From contig JAYESD010000001.1 of NCBI GenBank assembly GCA_036927565.1, positions 279,569,560 to 279,633,559 on the forward strand: a DNA stretch of 64,000 nt, written 5' to 3'. Below, piece by piece: positions 20,432 through 31,894 of the stretch. How positions within the stretch are numbered: position 1 is the stretch's first letter; each line of letters opens with the position of its first letter. The translations under genes were made by a program, and so were the position numbers. The notes below the pieces were generated by a model. The model did not search any database, was not told where the DNA came from, and saw only the letters and a list, made by a program, of their open reading frames with translations. This stretch comes from Tuctoria greenei (lineage: Eukaryota > Streptophyta > Magnoliopsida > Poales > Poaceae).

Positions 20432-21757
20432 CGGAACCTGCAACACTTAACAACCAGATCAAAACTCGAGATATCGGACTAGTCCAGTCAAGTGCGGACT
20501 AGTACGGTGTGTACTGACTAGGTTTATCAAGTTTGATCGATTAATTTGATTCTAGGATGTATGTAGCGGAAATATACTTGTAATTTAAGTGTTTCACAAC
20601 TTTGAACTAGGTTGTATCACACGTCAATCTTATATTTAATGTTTCAACGTAAAGTAAGAAAGATTAATTGAAATCATAGATTGATATGATGTATAAGAAC
20701 GATGAGCGCAAAGAAATAACACAAGCAATTTATCCCGTGGTTCGATTCCCACAGAGGCAACCTACATCCACGTAGATTAGTCCACAAAAGGACCGGGTCT
20801 TCTCCAACCCTACCCTCATCAATCGCCACAAAGGCCAATCCTCTTCACTTATCACAAAGGGTAAATAACCAAATTCAAGGGGCCTTCTCACATGTTGAGG
20901 GCTCCCCAAGATTCCAACAAGAACTTCACAATGAACACACTTGAAAGATTACAATAAAAATCACAAGAGTGTGTTACGGAATCAAACCAAGAGCTCAAGA
21001 GTGATGAATCGTCTCTCTTCAATGTTCCAAAGTGTATCCTCAAGGGATTGATCTTTATGGCTTTTGATTTCGTAGAGAGATGTGTTTTTGAGGCTCTTGG
21101 GAGGTGTGACAACGCAGGGGTTCGAGAGTTATTAAAGTTGGGCCGTGCACATCTATTTATATGGGGTTTCTAAAAGTGACCGTTAGGGTTTAGGAAGATC
21201 GAACTAGTCCATGGTGGACTCCGTACTAGTCCGATGTGCTGTGTGTAGCAAACCCTAAGTGAATTGGGTGACAAGTCCGCACTTGGAGGACTTGTCCGAT
21301 TTAGGTTAGAGGGTTTTGTGATCGGACTTGTCCGATTTTGTGCAACTTGTGAAGTGTTTTGAGGACTAGTCCGCACTGGGGAGGACTAGTCCGATTCTAG
21401 TCAGAGAGATATCAGACTAGTCCGTGGTGATACCGGACTTGTCCGATCTTGTGCAGAAAGATATCGGACTAGTCCGGTGACAGTCGGACTAGTCCGTTCC
21501 TGTATAACCTTGTGCAATGTGTGTGATTATTTGTGCTTGAGCTCTTGGGGTGTGTTTCCTTAACACACTCCATACACAATGATCTACTACACTTGTTCAT
21601 TGAGCTCTTATCCACATTGCTCCTCATTCTCCCTTCTTTTTGGCACTTTGCTTATTTTCTCATTAGAACCTGTGCTCATCTCAACAAAGTGGTTAGGATC
21701 TCATTTGCTTGTCATAAATCATCCAAAACACACAAGGGATTCCTAGATGCACTTTCA
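20432..21757 (-). mobile_element. C1 (Sirevirus) 3' LTR, truncated by B1
   Basis: It matches 30502-31894 of the C1 5' LTR, apart from a deletion of about 70 bp in the palindrome array. The last roughly 45 bp in the plus direction are missing because B1 is inserted there. Right terminus ACTTTCA, then the polypurine tract. A TATA-like box (CATATAAATAG on the minus strand) is near 21152-21163; the palindrome array is at about 21189-21496. Confidence 0.92.
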
Positions 21758-21773
21758 ATCTCCCCCTTTTTGG
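21758..21773 (-). other. C1 polypurine tract
   Basis: Minus-strand CCAAAAAGGGGGAGAT directly before the 3' LTR start TGAAAGTGC. Confidence 0.9.
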
Positions 21774-22192
21774 TGATTGATGACAACCAATTGAGATTTC
21801 ACAAAATACGATAAATAGTTGAGATTTTCATAAATTGTGCACATATGAGTCTAAAATACATCAAGCAATGAAAACATGATCCATATGTGCATTCTTTATG
21901 GTGGGATGCATAACTAAGTGCATAGAAACAATAATCATGATGAGACTGACATAATTGACATTAACACACCAACAACAAGCATATATGTCATTCTAGGAGC
22001 AAAACCACAAATTTCATAGATTAATTCACAAGTAGTTCAAAGCATTGCATCACAGGACCACAAGAGTCATAAGAGCATATTAAAATATTACAACCCACAA
22101 AATAGACAAAAAGCATAAAAGAAGCTCTCCTCACATCCTACAGCTAAGACTTAAGACCTAAGACTCCCCCTCAACCCCCCCCCCCTTTCGCA
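21774..22192. other. C1 3' untranslated stretch
   Basis: AT-rich, no supportable reading frame. It lies between the env-like frame and the polypurine tract; a C-run near 22177-22186 is a purine run in element sense. Confidence 0.6.
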
Positions 22193-23783
22193 TCAAAACA
22201 CCAAAAAGAAGGAGAGGAGGGACCTAAAGTCTTCAAGCCTCGCTGTCGGTCCTCTCATCGTCTTCATCTCCATCTTCGGGCTGATGAGGAGGAGGAGGTG
22301 CGGAGCCACTCGAGCCCCCAATGCCGGAATAGGCAAGCTCGGGGGAGTCAAGGGCCCGAGCTCGATGTAGTCAGAATCAGAATCTTCAGAGATTACTGGA
22401 GATCCAATGGGCTCGATCTCCAGTTTGTGGCAAATCTGCTTCACATTTGCCTTGACATACTTCATGTCTTCCTTTCTTCTCTCGTTAAGCTTGTGGGCCT
22501 TCACCTCGGCCTTTTTGCAGGAGGAAAAAATTGCAGCCAAGTACTTGAAGATGCCACTTGCAGATCCCTTTTGAGGAGATGCCCTAGTGGCAGGGGCAAC
22601 CCTGGCATCTCCACTTGCTCTCGTCGGAGCCTCTGCACTAGAAGCAGGAGAGGGAGCAGCTTGAACATTTGCTTGTTGAGGCTTCTGAGGACTCAATGGT
22701 GTGTGTGCTCCACATCTTTGACGAACTTGATGCCTGTGACCTTCTCAATTATGAACATGAGGTAGGGGGTATAGCCACAGGATCTGTTGGGGGTGCTAGA
22801 TATGTTGATCATATCGTTCCAGATATAGCCACACACATCAAACTTGCGGTCCTTGCTTATGACCTTCATCAAGGCCCGGAGATAGCCCTGTACACTCTCT
22901 GCATCCCCATCCTTCGGGGCAATTGTCTTCCTTAGCACTCTGTTAAGCACCACAAAGAATGGCTTCATGTTCTTTGTGGAGGGAGGAATGAACTTGGAGT
23001 TGGGCTCATAAAGAAACTTCATCTTATCCTTTTCCAAGACCCCAAGGTTGTGGATCACCAGCAAGTCGTTGTCGGTGTTCTCCAGGTGGAGGAGACTGGC
23101 GAACTCGTCGTAGGTAATGGTGTACTTGGACCCGTGAGTCATCCAAGTCACACGCTCCTCATCACTGGCAAAGTGACAAGTAGTAAAGAACTGAGCTATC
23201 ACTTCGTCATTCCAGTTGTACTTGAAGGCGAAGAGGTCCTTCAAGCCATGTCTCTCAGCTGCCTCAATCACCTCATCAAATGCGAAGCATCTCTTCCTCT
23301 CAAGATGTGCCCAATCTATCCACTAACTGCGCACTACAGGTGTCTTCATGGGGAGGTAGACATACTTGTAAAAGTCTGCATGGAAGTTGCTCCAGAATCT
23401 TCCATCGACAGCTTGCTTCGAACGACTGTAGCAATCCACGTCCCTGAACTTTGCAGCTGAGTCGCTGCCCTTCCCGTTGAACCTTTCTTCTGTGGGATCC
23501 CGAGCCCCTTGCTTCGGGGCTGACATCTTCAGAGGGCCAATTGGGCCCGTTGTGATCCCTTTGACTTTCCCTTTTGCTAGGCGAGCACTCGCCGAGCTAG
23601 GGCCACCACCAGCGGAAGCCCTGGAAGCAGGCACCTTTCATCGAGCAACCCTCTTTTGAGACTGAGGAGGAGGGGGGCTGGCTCTGAAGGGCACTTCTTG
23701 CTTTGGTCCGTCGAGGACCGAAGCGGGGCTTCTTGTTCCATCTTGGTTTCGAAGTCGGAAACTTCGTCATGAGAGTTCGACAT
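22193..23783 (-). pseudogene. C1 env-like third frame (putative plant transposon protein), broken
   Basis: It lies 3' of pol in element sense, where Sireviruses carry their env-like gene. The start is ATG 23783 (MSNSHDEVSDFETK). Pieces in three frames at 23577-23783, 23323-23634, 22693-23271 and 22193-22696 join into one protein, so there are at least two frameshifts and one in-frame stop near 23320. The central region (KTPVVRS, then LKDLFAFKYNWNDEVIAQFF and DEFASLLHL) resembles the 'putative plant transposon protein' family (PF20167). The C-terminal part is Ala/Pro-rich with an acidic DSDYIELGPLTPP segment. I see no clear signal peptide or fusion peptide, so an envelope function is not shown. 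Confidence 0.7.
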
Positions 23784-23875
23784 GCCATGAGAATGGATTA
23801 TACAAGGTATTGGTGAGAATAGATGACAAGGAATTGCATTTAGGGATTAAGAAGTTAGGGTTTGAGTTAAGAAAA

Positions 23876-24505
23876 ATCGGACAAGTCCGGTGTTCAGGCA
23901 CGGACTAGTCTGGGTGACCGGACTTGTCCGTGCATGGACCGGACTAGTCCGGTATTCATCCTCAAAAACCTAAGCAATGAGACAAATGGTGATTCTTAAT
24001 GCACAACTAGCATAGCATCAATGTAATACATCAAGTAAGCATGTATATAGTGAGAGATGCTAGGCTATTCGATCAACAATGAAGAAAATGGAGATTTCTA
24101 GGGTTTGGGGAAAATTTACCGAAAAATTGCTTGAATCTCGGAGAGGAGGGTGTTGAAGGCCGGACAAGTCCATGAACTTCAATCCCTATGCGAAGAAGAT
24201 CAATTTCCACCCAAACTTGCGAAGTTTTAATGGAGGAATCAAGGAATCGCCTTGGGGAGCTCGAGCATGGAGAGAGAAGGATTGAGGCAAGTGTGGGGGG
24301 GTGAGGAAATTAGGGTTTGGCGGTGGCTAGGGTTATGGACAAAAAAAATTGGACAAGTCCGAAAATGATCGGACTAGTCCGAACTTTTCCAGAGGCTATA
24401 TCGGACTAGTCTGTGGTCTACCGGACTAGTCCGGCCTAACCGGCGCTCTGCGGACTAGTCTGCATGGGCGGACTAGTCCGGGTAACCACAGACTAGTCCG
24501 TGGTC
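23876..24505. repeat. Palindrome array between C1 env-like frame and pol
   Basis: Two clusters (about 23876-23960 and 24340-24505) plus one unit near 24160 of CGGACAAGTCCG, CGGACTAGTCCG and CGGACTTGTCCG variants, in a stretch without coding. The linker TTTCCAGAG before a unit near 24390 recurs in the B LTRs. Confidence 0.85.
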
Positions 24506-24744
24506 ACCAGGGAAGAAATGCCTAGCCCAATCGTATATATTTGAAGGTACTTATTTAGAAAATAGGGAGGCAAGACAAATCAAATAATCTTGATGAATAT
24601 GATCAGTAAGCATACAACAATCAAGCAATGACCATAATTCACCAAGATCTAGTAATTGACATAGTTTTTCGAAGAAAATTGGGAGAGATGATTTTCACAA
24701 TCCAATCAATATATTTTGAAGAATTCATACAGGCATGCAAATTT

Positions 24745-26568
24745 TCAAGCCCCATTTCGAGCATCAAGGATATTTAGTTCATTTTGAAGCTCGCAAAAGC
24801 ATTTTTCATCAAGTGACTTGGTGAATATGTCGGCTAATTGCTTTTCGGTGTTGACATGGGAAATGGCTATATAACCTTTCATGGAGTGGTCTCTCAAGAA
24901 GTGATGTCGGATGTCTATGTATTTGGTTCTAGAGTGCTCAACTGGATTATGGGTAATTTTAATGGCACTCTCATTATCACAAAGGAGTGGAATACGGTTC
25001 ATATTGTAGCCGTAATCCCTTAGAGTTTGTCACATCCAAAGGAGTTGTGCACAACAACTCCCGGCTGCAACATACTCTGCTTCGGCTGTGGATAAGGCAA
25101 TGGAGTTTTGTTTCTTGGAGGACCAAGAAACTAGGGATCTACCTAGGAATTGGCATGTACCGGAGGTACTTTTTCTATCTACTTTGCATTCGACATAATC
25201 TGCATCAGAGTAACCAATGAGATTGAATTTGGAGCCTTTTGGATACCAAAGACCAAGGTTGGGTGTATGAACTAAATATTGCAAGATTCTCTTAACGGTT
25301 GTCAAATGACACTCTTTTGGGTTGGCTTGAAACCTTGCACACAAGCATAGACTCAACATATTATCTAGCCTAGATGCACATAAATAGAGTAGAGATCCAG
25401 TCATAGAGCGATATACCTTTTGATCGACGCTAGGTCCATCTTCATTGAGATCCAAGTGGCCATTCGTTGCCATGGGAGTCTTTATGGGCTTCGCCTTGTC
25501 CATCCCAAACTTCTTGAGTATGTCTTGAGTGTACTTAGTTTGGCTTATAAACGTCCCTTCCTTTTGTTGCCTCACTTGGAATCCCAAGAAGTACTTAAGC
25601 TCTCCCATCATAGACATCTCAAACCTATTTGTCATAATTTTACTAAATTCCTCACAAAAAGATTTGTTAGTTGAACTAAAAATTATATCATCAACATATA
25701 TTTGACAAACAAAGAGATTATCATCAAAGTTCTTTGTAAACAATGTATAATCTACTTTACTTATCTTAAAGTCATTTTCAATTAAGAAGTCTTTAAGACA
25801 CTCATACCAAGCTCTAGGAGCTTTTTTGAGGCCATAGAGAGCCTTACGCAATTTAAATATGTGATCGGGGAACTCTTCATGTTCAAACCCGGGGGGTTGC
25901 TCCACATACACCTCCTCCTTGATTGGTCTGTTGAGGAAGGCGCTTTTCACATCCATTTGATAGAGCTTGAAATCATGGTGAGTAGCACATGCAAGTAGTA
26001 TTCTAATGGATTCAAGTCTAGCTACGGGAGCAAAGGTTTCATCGAAATCCAAACCTTCGACTTGTGAATACCCTTTGGCCACAAGTCATGCCTTGTTCCT
26101 TGTCACCACCCCGAGTTCGTCTTGTTTGTTGCGGAAGACCCATTTGGTGCCGACAACGTTGGATTTGGGTCTTTCGACTAGTTCCCACACCTCGTTTATT
26201 TTGAAATTGTTGAGTTCTTCTTGCACGGCCACTACCCAATCTGGATCCTTCAATGCATCCTCAACTCTGTGTGGTTTCAAAAAGGACACAAACGAGTAAT
26301 GCTCACAAAAATTAGCTATGCGAGATCTAGTAGTTACTCCCTTTTGGATATCACTGATGATGTTGTCGATTGGGTGATCCCTTTGGACGCATTGGTGTAC
26401 TCTTGGGTGTGGTACTTGCTGTCTTGAATCTTCATGATTATCTTCTTCTCCCCCTAAATGGTTGCCCTCATTGACTTGTTGGTCATCTTCACTTTCTTGA
26501 GGTTGATCTAGTATGAAAGCCCCCCCTTGATCATTGGTCTCCTCTTGTGGTTCGTTTTCCTCATGCAT
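24745..26568 (-). pseudogene. pol: C1 pol, reverse transcriptase and RNase H
   Basis: Copia-type reverse transcriptase (about 26086-25030) shows FAPVARLESIR, QMDVKSAFLN, ALYGLKKAPRAWY and the catalytic YVDDIIF box near 25690. The RNase H part has YSDADY, STAEAEYVAA and, after a break near 25010-25030, DNESAIKI and HIDIRHHF-like KYIDIRHHFLRD down to 24745. A stop near 26083 separates the N-terminal acidic Gln/Glu-rich linker (26086-26568) from the conserved block. The order (integrase before reverse transcriptase) is that of Ty1/Copia. Confidence 0.93.
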
Positions 26569-26699
26569 ATGTAGAGGTGGCTCTTGTGGTCAAACTTTGC
26601 CTAACGCCATTCTTCTCAATGCTTGACAGGGATCTTCTTCTTTATCTAGCACACACAGATCAACTTGCTCCTTTTGGGAGCCATTAGTTTCATCGAACA

Positions 26700-27575
26700 C
26701 TACGTCCGTGCTACTTCAACAAGTCTGGAGGTCTTGTTGTAGACACAATAGGCGTAAGTGTTCGAATCATAACCAAACAAGAAACCTTCATCGGTCTTCG
26801 AAGCGAACTTTGAAGTCCTAGGCTTCTTGTTCAAAATATAGCATTTGGAACCAAAAACTCGAAAATATGAAATATTAGGTTTGTTACCGGTGAGTAGCTC
26901 ATAGGATGTCTTCTTGAGCAGTCGATGAAGATAAAGTCGATTTATGGCGTGGCAAGCGGTGTTGACCACTTCTGCCCAAAATCGATCCGAGGTCTTGTTC
27001 TCATTGAGCATTGTTCTTGCCATCTCTATGAGGGTTTGGTTCTTTCTTTCGGCAACTCCGTTTTGTTTAGGGGAGTAAGGAGGTGAAAACTCATGCTTTA
27101 TGCCTTCCTCATGTAGGTACTCCCCCACTTGTGTGTTCTTGAACTCTGTGCCATTGTCGCTTCGAATGTTCTTGATTGTCAATGAGAATTCATTTTGAGC
27201 TCGCTTGAAGAACTTCTTGAGTATTCCTTGTGTTTCTGACTTATCATGTAAAAAGAAAACCCAAGTGAAGCGAGAAAAATCATCAACAACTACTAAACCA
27301 TATTTGTTACCGCCGATGCTTATGTAGGCGATTGGACCGAATAAGTCCATGTGAAGTAGCTCGAGCGGTCTTGTTGTAGTCATGACCTTCTTCGCGGGAT
27401 GAGGTGCTCCAACTTGCTTCCCGGCTTGGCACGCGCTACAAGGCCTGTCTTTCTCAAAAACAACATCCTTCAAACCTCGGATGTGATCGCCCTTGAGGAG
27501 TTTTTGAAGGTTCCTCATACCAACATGCGCTAGCCGTCTATGCCACAACCAACCCATGTTGGTCTTTGCAATCAA
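26700..27575 (-). pseudogene. C1 integrase
   Basis: A 291-codon open piece of the Copia polyprotein. Zinc-binding HHCC: HRRLAHVG then CSACQAGK. Catalytic core: LHMDLFGP, RSDNGTEF and GVAERKNQ supply the D, D and E. It continues into the GSKCYILNKK region typical after Copia integrases. Adjacent pieces on both sides are out of frame or follow stops (near 26700 and 27600), so it belongs to a broken pol. Confidence 0.93.
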
Positions 27576-27617
27576 GCATGTGTCAAGTTCGGCTTTATCC
27601 TTGTTGAAGTCAACAAG

Positions 27618-27980
27618 TTAAAGCTTTCCCTTTAACATACCCTTGAATGCAATGGAACCATCACTCCTCCTAGAGACAGTCACACCCTCGTTAGTGAACA
27701 AGCAATTATAACCTTTGTCACATAATTGAGATATGGACAGCGGGTTATAATCTAAGGAATCAACATGTAATACATGAGAAATAGTGTGTTGTGGTGATAT
27801 GGCACTTTTAATGGTACCGAGCACCTTTTCTTGACCGTTGTCTCCAAAATAGATGCCCTTGCTTGGATCCTCATTTGCTTCATACTCAATGAACATCCTT
27901 CTTTCTCCGGTCATATGGTTGGTGCAACCACTATCTAGCACCCATTTAGATCCACCGAAGGAATAGGCCTGCAAAAACAA
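27618..27980 (-). pseudogene. C1 protease region
   Basis: WVLDSGCTNHMTG carries the Copia aspartic protease active site (DSG), followed by a GKG-like SKGIYFGDNGQEKVLG segment and LSISQLCDKGYNCLF. It lies between the gag-linker region and integrase as expected. A TAA at its end breaks the frame into integrase. Confidence 0.9.
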
Positions 27981-28002
27981 ATTATGCCTTAGTTTTAGGT
28001 AC

Positions 28003-28485
28003 TCAAGCTTGCTTGGGTCCTTTTAGGTTAGCCACAAGGGATTTGGGCACCCACACATGAGACTTGGTGTTCCCATGGCGTGGCCCAACATAATGAGCAT
28101 AAATTTTTCCATAATTACTTCTCATTAAGACATAATATGCATCGAAAGTTCTAAATAGCAATTGTTGTTGTTTATACATAGGACCAGTTTGGGAGACCCG
28201 ACTTGTCCGGAGGACCGGACTTGTCCGGATCCCGACCGGACTAGTCCGGTGATCATGCATGTTGTATTCATTAATTTTTGATTTTCCAGTTTGAAAGAGT
28301 CTTCCCTTTACAAAGACATTGCTATCCTTGTTATTCTTATGGCTTCTAGCTTGTTTCTTTTCACCATAAGAGTAACTAATGCCATATTTAACATTTGGAG
28401 GTCTTGTGACCAAGTATGCACTACGTGCATATTTGATCTTCTCCTTGTCAAATATGCCATTTTGTGACGGATGCTTGTCCTTGGT
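28003..28485 (-). pseudogene. C1 gag-protease linker with an in-frame palindrome array
   Basis: The open piece at 28003-28413 joins the end of gag to protease. At 28199-28249 it contains three palindromes (ACTTGT, ACTTGT and ACTAGT centres between CGG/CCG arms), read as repeated RTSP/RTSR-like peptides. C2 keeps the same structure at 60285-60354, so the array belongs to this Sirevirus family's coding sequence. Confidence 0.8.
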
Positions 28486-28491
28486 AGAGGT

Positions 28492-30402
28492 TTACTTGTC
28501 TTTCAAACCGGTATCAACTTTACCACATGTACAAGTAGAAGCATCTTCAGTTTTAATGGGTTGAGAGGGTGAGCTTGAAGAGGATGAAGGGTCACCTTGC
28601 TTGAGTGACTCAACTTGCACTTCAAGGATCTTGTTAACCTTGATTAGGTTAGCAAGTTCTTCCTTGACTGTAGCATTTGAGTCGCTTAACTCGAAGCAAG
28701 CTTCCTTGCTTGAAGCTAATTCAAGCTCTAGTGACTTGCTTTGCTCCTTTTCAAGTTCTAGAAGCTTGTCAAGTTCGACATATTCCTCCTTTTGGGAGAT
28801 AATCATATCTTCTTGACGATGTATCAACTTCTCCTTCTCAACAAGTTGATCAAGTAAAAATTTCATTTTAGTGGCTGTTTTCTTATCTAACCCAATGAGC
28901 ATATCTTCATTATCACTATTAATTTCACTATCACTGGAATAGGAATGCATGGAAGAGGGTTTTGTTGTTACCTTGCGTTTACCTTCCTTTACCATGAGGC
29001 AAGTGCTGTTTCCCTTCCATGCGCCGAGAGTGGGGAAGAGAGTGGACTTCTTGGATGTCTTCTCGATGGCTATGCTAGCCATCTCTTCTTCTTTTGATGA
29101 TGAGGACTCATCATTTGAGTCCCACTCTTTCCCTATATGCGCTTGTTTGGCTTGTTTCTTCTTCTTGAAGAATTTCTTGGGTTGAGGCTTTGCTTCTTTG
29201 GTCTTCTTTCTTGTTCTCTTAATATGGGCAATCAACTATAAAGTGGCTATACTCACCACAATTATAGCATGCCCGCCTCAACTTTGGTTTTGATCTTTCC
29301 TTGTATTTTCCTTCACTTGATTTAACGCCTTGTCTCTTCTTCATCATCTTCTTGAATTTCTTCATGAATAGTATCATGTCATCTTCATCCAAGTCACTGC
29401 TTTCATCATCACTGTTTTCTTCTAGTTGAGCTTCTCGAGCTTCTTTAGACAAGGGCTTAAGGGTGGACTTTAGAGCGACCCCTTTCTTCTTTGCCGAGGT
29501 GAGGTCGGCAATTTCCTTAACATGTTTAGCTTGTTTTTCCATCGTCTCAAAGTTGATGATTTTCCCAAGCAGCTCACCCGGGGTCATCTTCTTGTATCCG
29601 GGGCTTTCTCGTATCATTGAGCACAAGGTGACATTGCGAGGCATGAAGGCTCTAAGGATGAGCTTCACTACCTCGTGTTCGTTCCACTTCTTGCTTCCAT
29701 ATGCTCGCACTTTGTTCATGAGCGTCTTTAATCGGTTGTACATGTCTTGTGGCGACTCATCTTCTTCGATTGCGAACCTTCCTAGCTCACCTTAAATCAT
29801 CTCGATCTTCGCTTCTCGCACATGACGATCGCCTTCATTTGCGGTTTGCAATGTATCCCATATTTCTTTTGTGATCTTGAGTCCATCCACTTTTGTAAAC
29901 TCATCACAACTGAGCGATGAAGTGATGACTGCAACAGCTTGGGCGTTTCGATGGATGGCTTGCTCTTGACTAGGTGTGAGCTCCTCATCATCATCCGGGA
30001 TATCTATTCCTGTGCATACTATGTGCCACAAACTTGGATTGAGAGAGATCAAATGCATTTTCATATTTTGCCTCCACATTGAGTAATCATTGCCGTCAAA
30101 GTGTGGGGCTTTTCCAAGTGGAATGGATAGATAGTGATTGTTACTAGAATTTAGGCGATCATAATTAAAAGGATATCGGGAGTAGTCGGTGTGACTACAC
30201 CCCTTCTTTCTCTTCTCATCTTCGATCTTCACCTTCCCTTGGAAAGGGTTTTCTTCTTTAGCAGCGTCTTAAGTTCCAGCGTCTCCTCATAATCATCCTC
30301 GAAGTCTTGAATGTCTTCGAGGAGCTTCTCCAATTTCTGGTTCTTGTCTTCATCAACCTTTTCTTGGTTGTTGCTCTTGTGTACGTCTTTCATGTCCGAC
30401 AT
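28492..30402 (-). pseudogene. gag: C1 gag, broken
   Basis: It starts at ATG 30402 in the same context as C2 57318. The capsid region (HFDGNDYSMWRQNMKMHL, UBN2-like) is about 30230-29800, a zinc knuckle CYNCGEYSHFIVDC (CX2CX4HX4C) is near 29225-29270, then a Lys-rich tail and a coiled, Glu/Leu-rich segment (about 28850-28600) follow. Defects: a one-base loss near 30232, TAA at about 29793, TAA right after the zinc knuckle, and a further shift near 29220. Sirevirus gag proteins are long with such a C-terminal coiled coil, which fits. Confidence 0.9.
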
Positions 30403-30440
30403 GATCTCTTCGAGCGATTAGTCTCCTTTTTGAAGAACCG

Positions 30441-30453
30441 TGCTCTAATACCA
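30441..30453 (-). other. C1 primer binding site
   Basis: Minus-strand TGGTATTAGAGCA, one change from the initiator-Met tRNA site TGGTATCAGAGCA, 2 nt inside the LTR end. Confidence 0.85.
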
Positions 30454-31221
30454 ATTGAATATGTCCTAGAGGGGGGTGAATAGGCCTTTTTTAACATTGT
30501 TGGAACCTGCAACACTTAACAACCAGATCAAAACTCGAGATATCGGACTAGTCCGATCAAGTGCGGACTAGTCCGATGTGTACCGACTAGGTTTATCAAG
30601 TTTGATCGATTATTTTGATTATAGGATGTATGCAGCGGAAATATACTTGTAAGCTAAGTGTTGCACAACTTTGAACTAGGTTGTATCACAAGTCAATCTT
30701 ATATTTAATGTTTCAACGTAAAGTAAGCAAGGTTAATTGAAACCCTAGATTGATATGATGTATAAGAATGATGAGCGCAAAAAAAGAACACAAGCAATTT
30801 ATCCCGTGGTTTGGTTGCCACAGAGGAACCTACATCCACGTTGAGGAGTCCACAAAAGGACCGGGTCTTCTCCAACCCTACCCTCGTCGGATCGTCACGA
30901 AGGCCAATCCTCTTCACTTATCACAAAAGGCAAATAACCAAATTCAAGGGGCCTTCTCACACATTGAGGGCTCCCTAAGATTACAACAAGAACTTCACAA
31001 TGAACACACTTGAAAGATTACAATGAAAATCACATGAGTGTGTTAGGGAATCAAACCAAGAGCTCAAGAGTGATGAATCGTGTCTCTCCAATGTTCCAAA
31101 GTGTATCCTCAAGGGATTGATCTGTGTGGCTTTTGATTTCATGGAGAGATGTGTTTTTGAGGCTCTTGGGAGGTGTGATGGCGCAGGGGTTCGAGAGTTA
31201 TTAAAGTTGGGTCGTGCACAT

Positions 31222-31233
31222 CTATTTATATGG
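31222..31233 (-). promoter_or_regulatory. TATA box of the C1 5' LTR
   Basis: CCATATAAATAG on the minus strand, identical in C2 (56497-56508). The palindrome array starts about 60 bp upstream in element sense. Confidence 0.7.
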
Positions 31234-31289
31234 GGTTTCTAAAAGTGACCGTTAGGGTTTAGGAAGATCAGGCTAGTCCGTGGTGGACA

Positions 31290-31633
31290 CCGGACTAGTC
31301 CGGTGTGCTGTGTGTAGCAAACCCTAAGTGAATTGGGTGACAAGTCCGCACTTGGAGGACTTGTCCGATTTAGGTCAGAGGGTTTTTGGACTAGTCCGTG
31401 TCAATATCGGACTTGTCTGATTTTCATCCGAATGATATCGGACTAATCTGTTGTGTGATCGGACTTGTCCAATTTTGTGCAACATGTGAAGTGTTTTGAG
31501 GACTAGTCCGCACTAGGGAGGACTAGTCCGATTCTAGTCAGAGAGATATCGGACTAGTCCGTGGTGATATCGGACTTGTCCGATCTTGTGCAGAAAGATA
31601 TCGGACTAGTCCGGTGACAATCGGACTAGTCCG
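31290..31633. repeat. Palindrome array in the C1 5' LTR
   Basis: More than ten CGGACTAGTCCG, CGGACTTGTCCG and near variants. At 31535-31560 the linker plus unit matches B2 40115-40140 at 25 of 26 bases, although B2 is from a different superfamily. Confidence 0.9.
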
Positions 31634-31894
31634 GTCCTGTATAACCTTGTGCAATATGTGTGATTATTTGTGCTTGAGCTCTTGGGGTGTGTTTCCTTAA
31701 CACACTCCATACACAATGATCTACTACACTTGTTCCTTGAGCTCTTATCCACATTCCTCCTCATTCTCCCTTCTTTTTGGCACTTTGCTTATTTTCTCAT
31801 TAGAACTTGTGCTCATCTCAACAAAGTGGTTAGGATCTCATTTGCTTGTCATAAATCATCCTAAACCCGCAAGGGATTCCTAGATGCACTTTCA

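Larger units (their letters stand above)
30456..31894 (-). mobile_element. C1 (Sirevirus) 5' LTR
   Basis: 1439 bp, TGAATATG to CTTTCA on the plus strand, with TGAA/TTCA terminal inverted repeats. TATA box CCATATAAATAG at 31222-31233 (minus). Palindromes occur near 30540-30585 and as a dense array at 31290-31633. It sits in the RNase H coding region of A2 (A2 sequence starts at 31895); the opposite junction is outside the window. Confidence 0.93.

Noticed and set aside
22193..23783. True retroviral envelope gene in C1
   Set aside because: No signal peptide, cleavage site or clear membrane segment seen; the similarity is to a plant transposon protein family, so only 'env-like by position' is supported.
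30498..31894. C1 LTR starting at TGTTGGAACC (30498)
   Set aside because: Comparison with C2 and the position of the primer site (30441-30453) place the LTR end at 30456, just next to the primer site.
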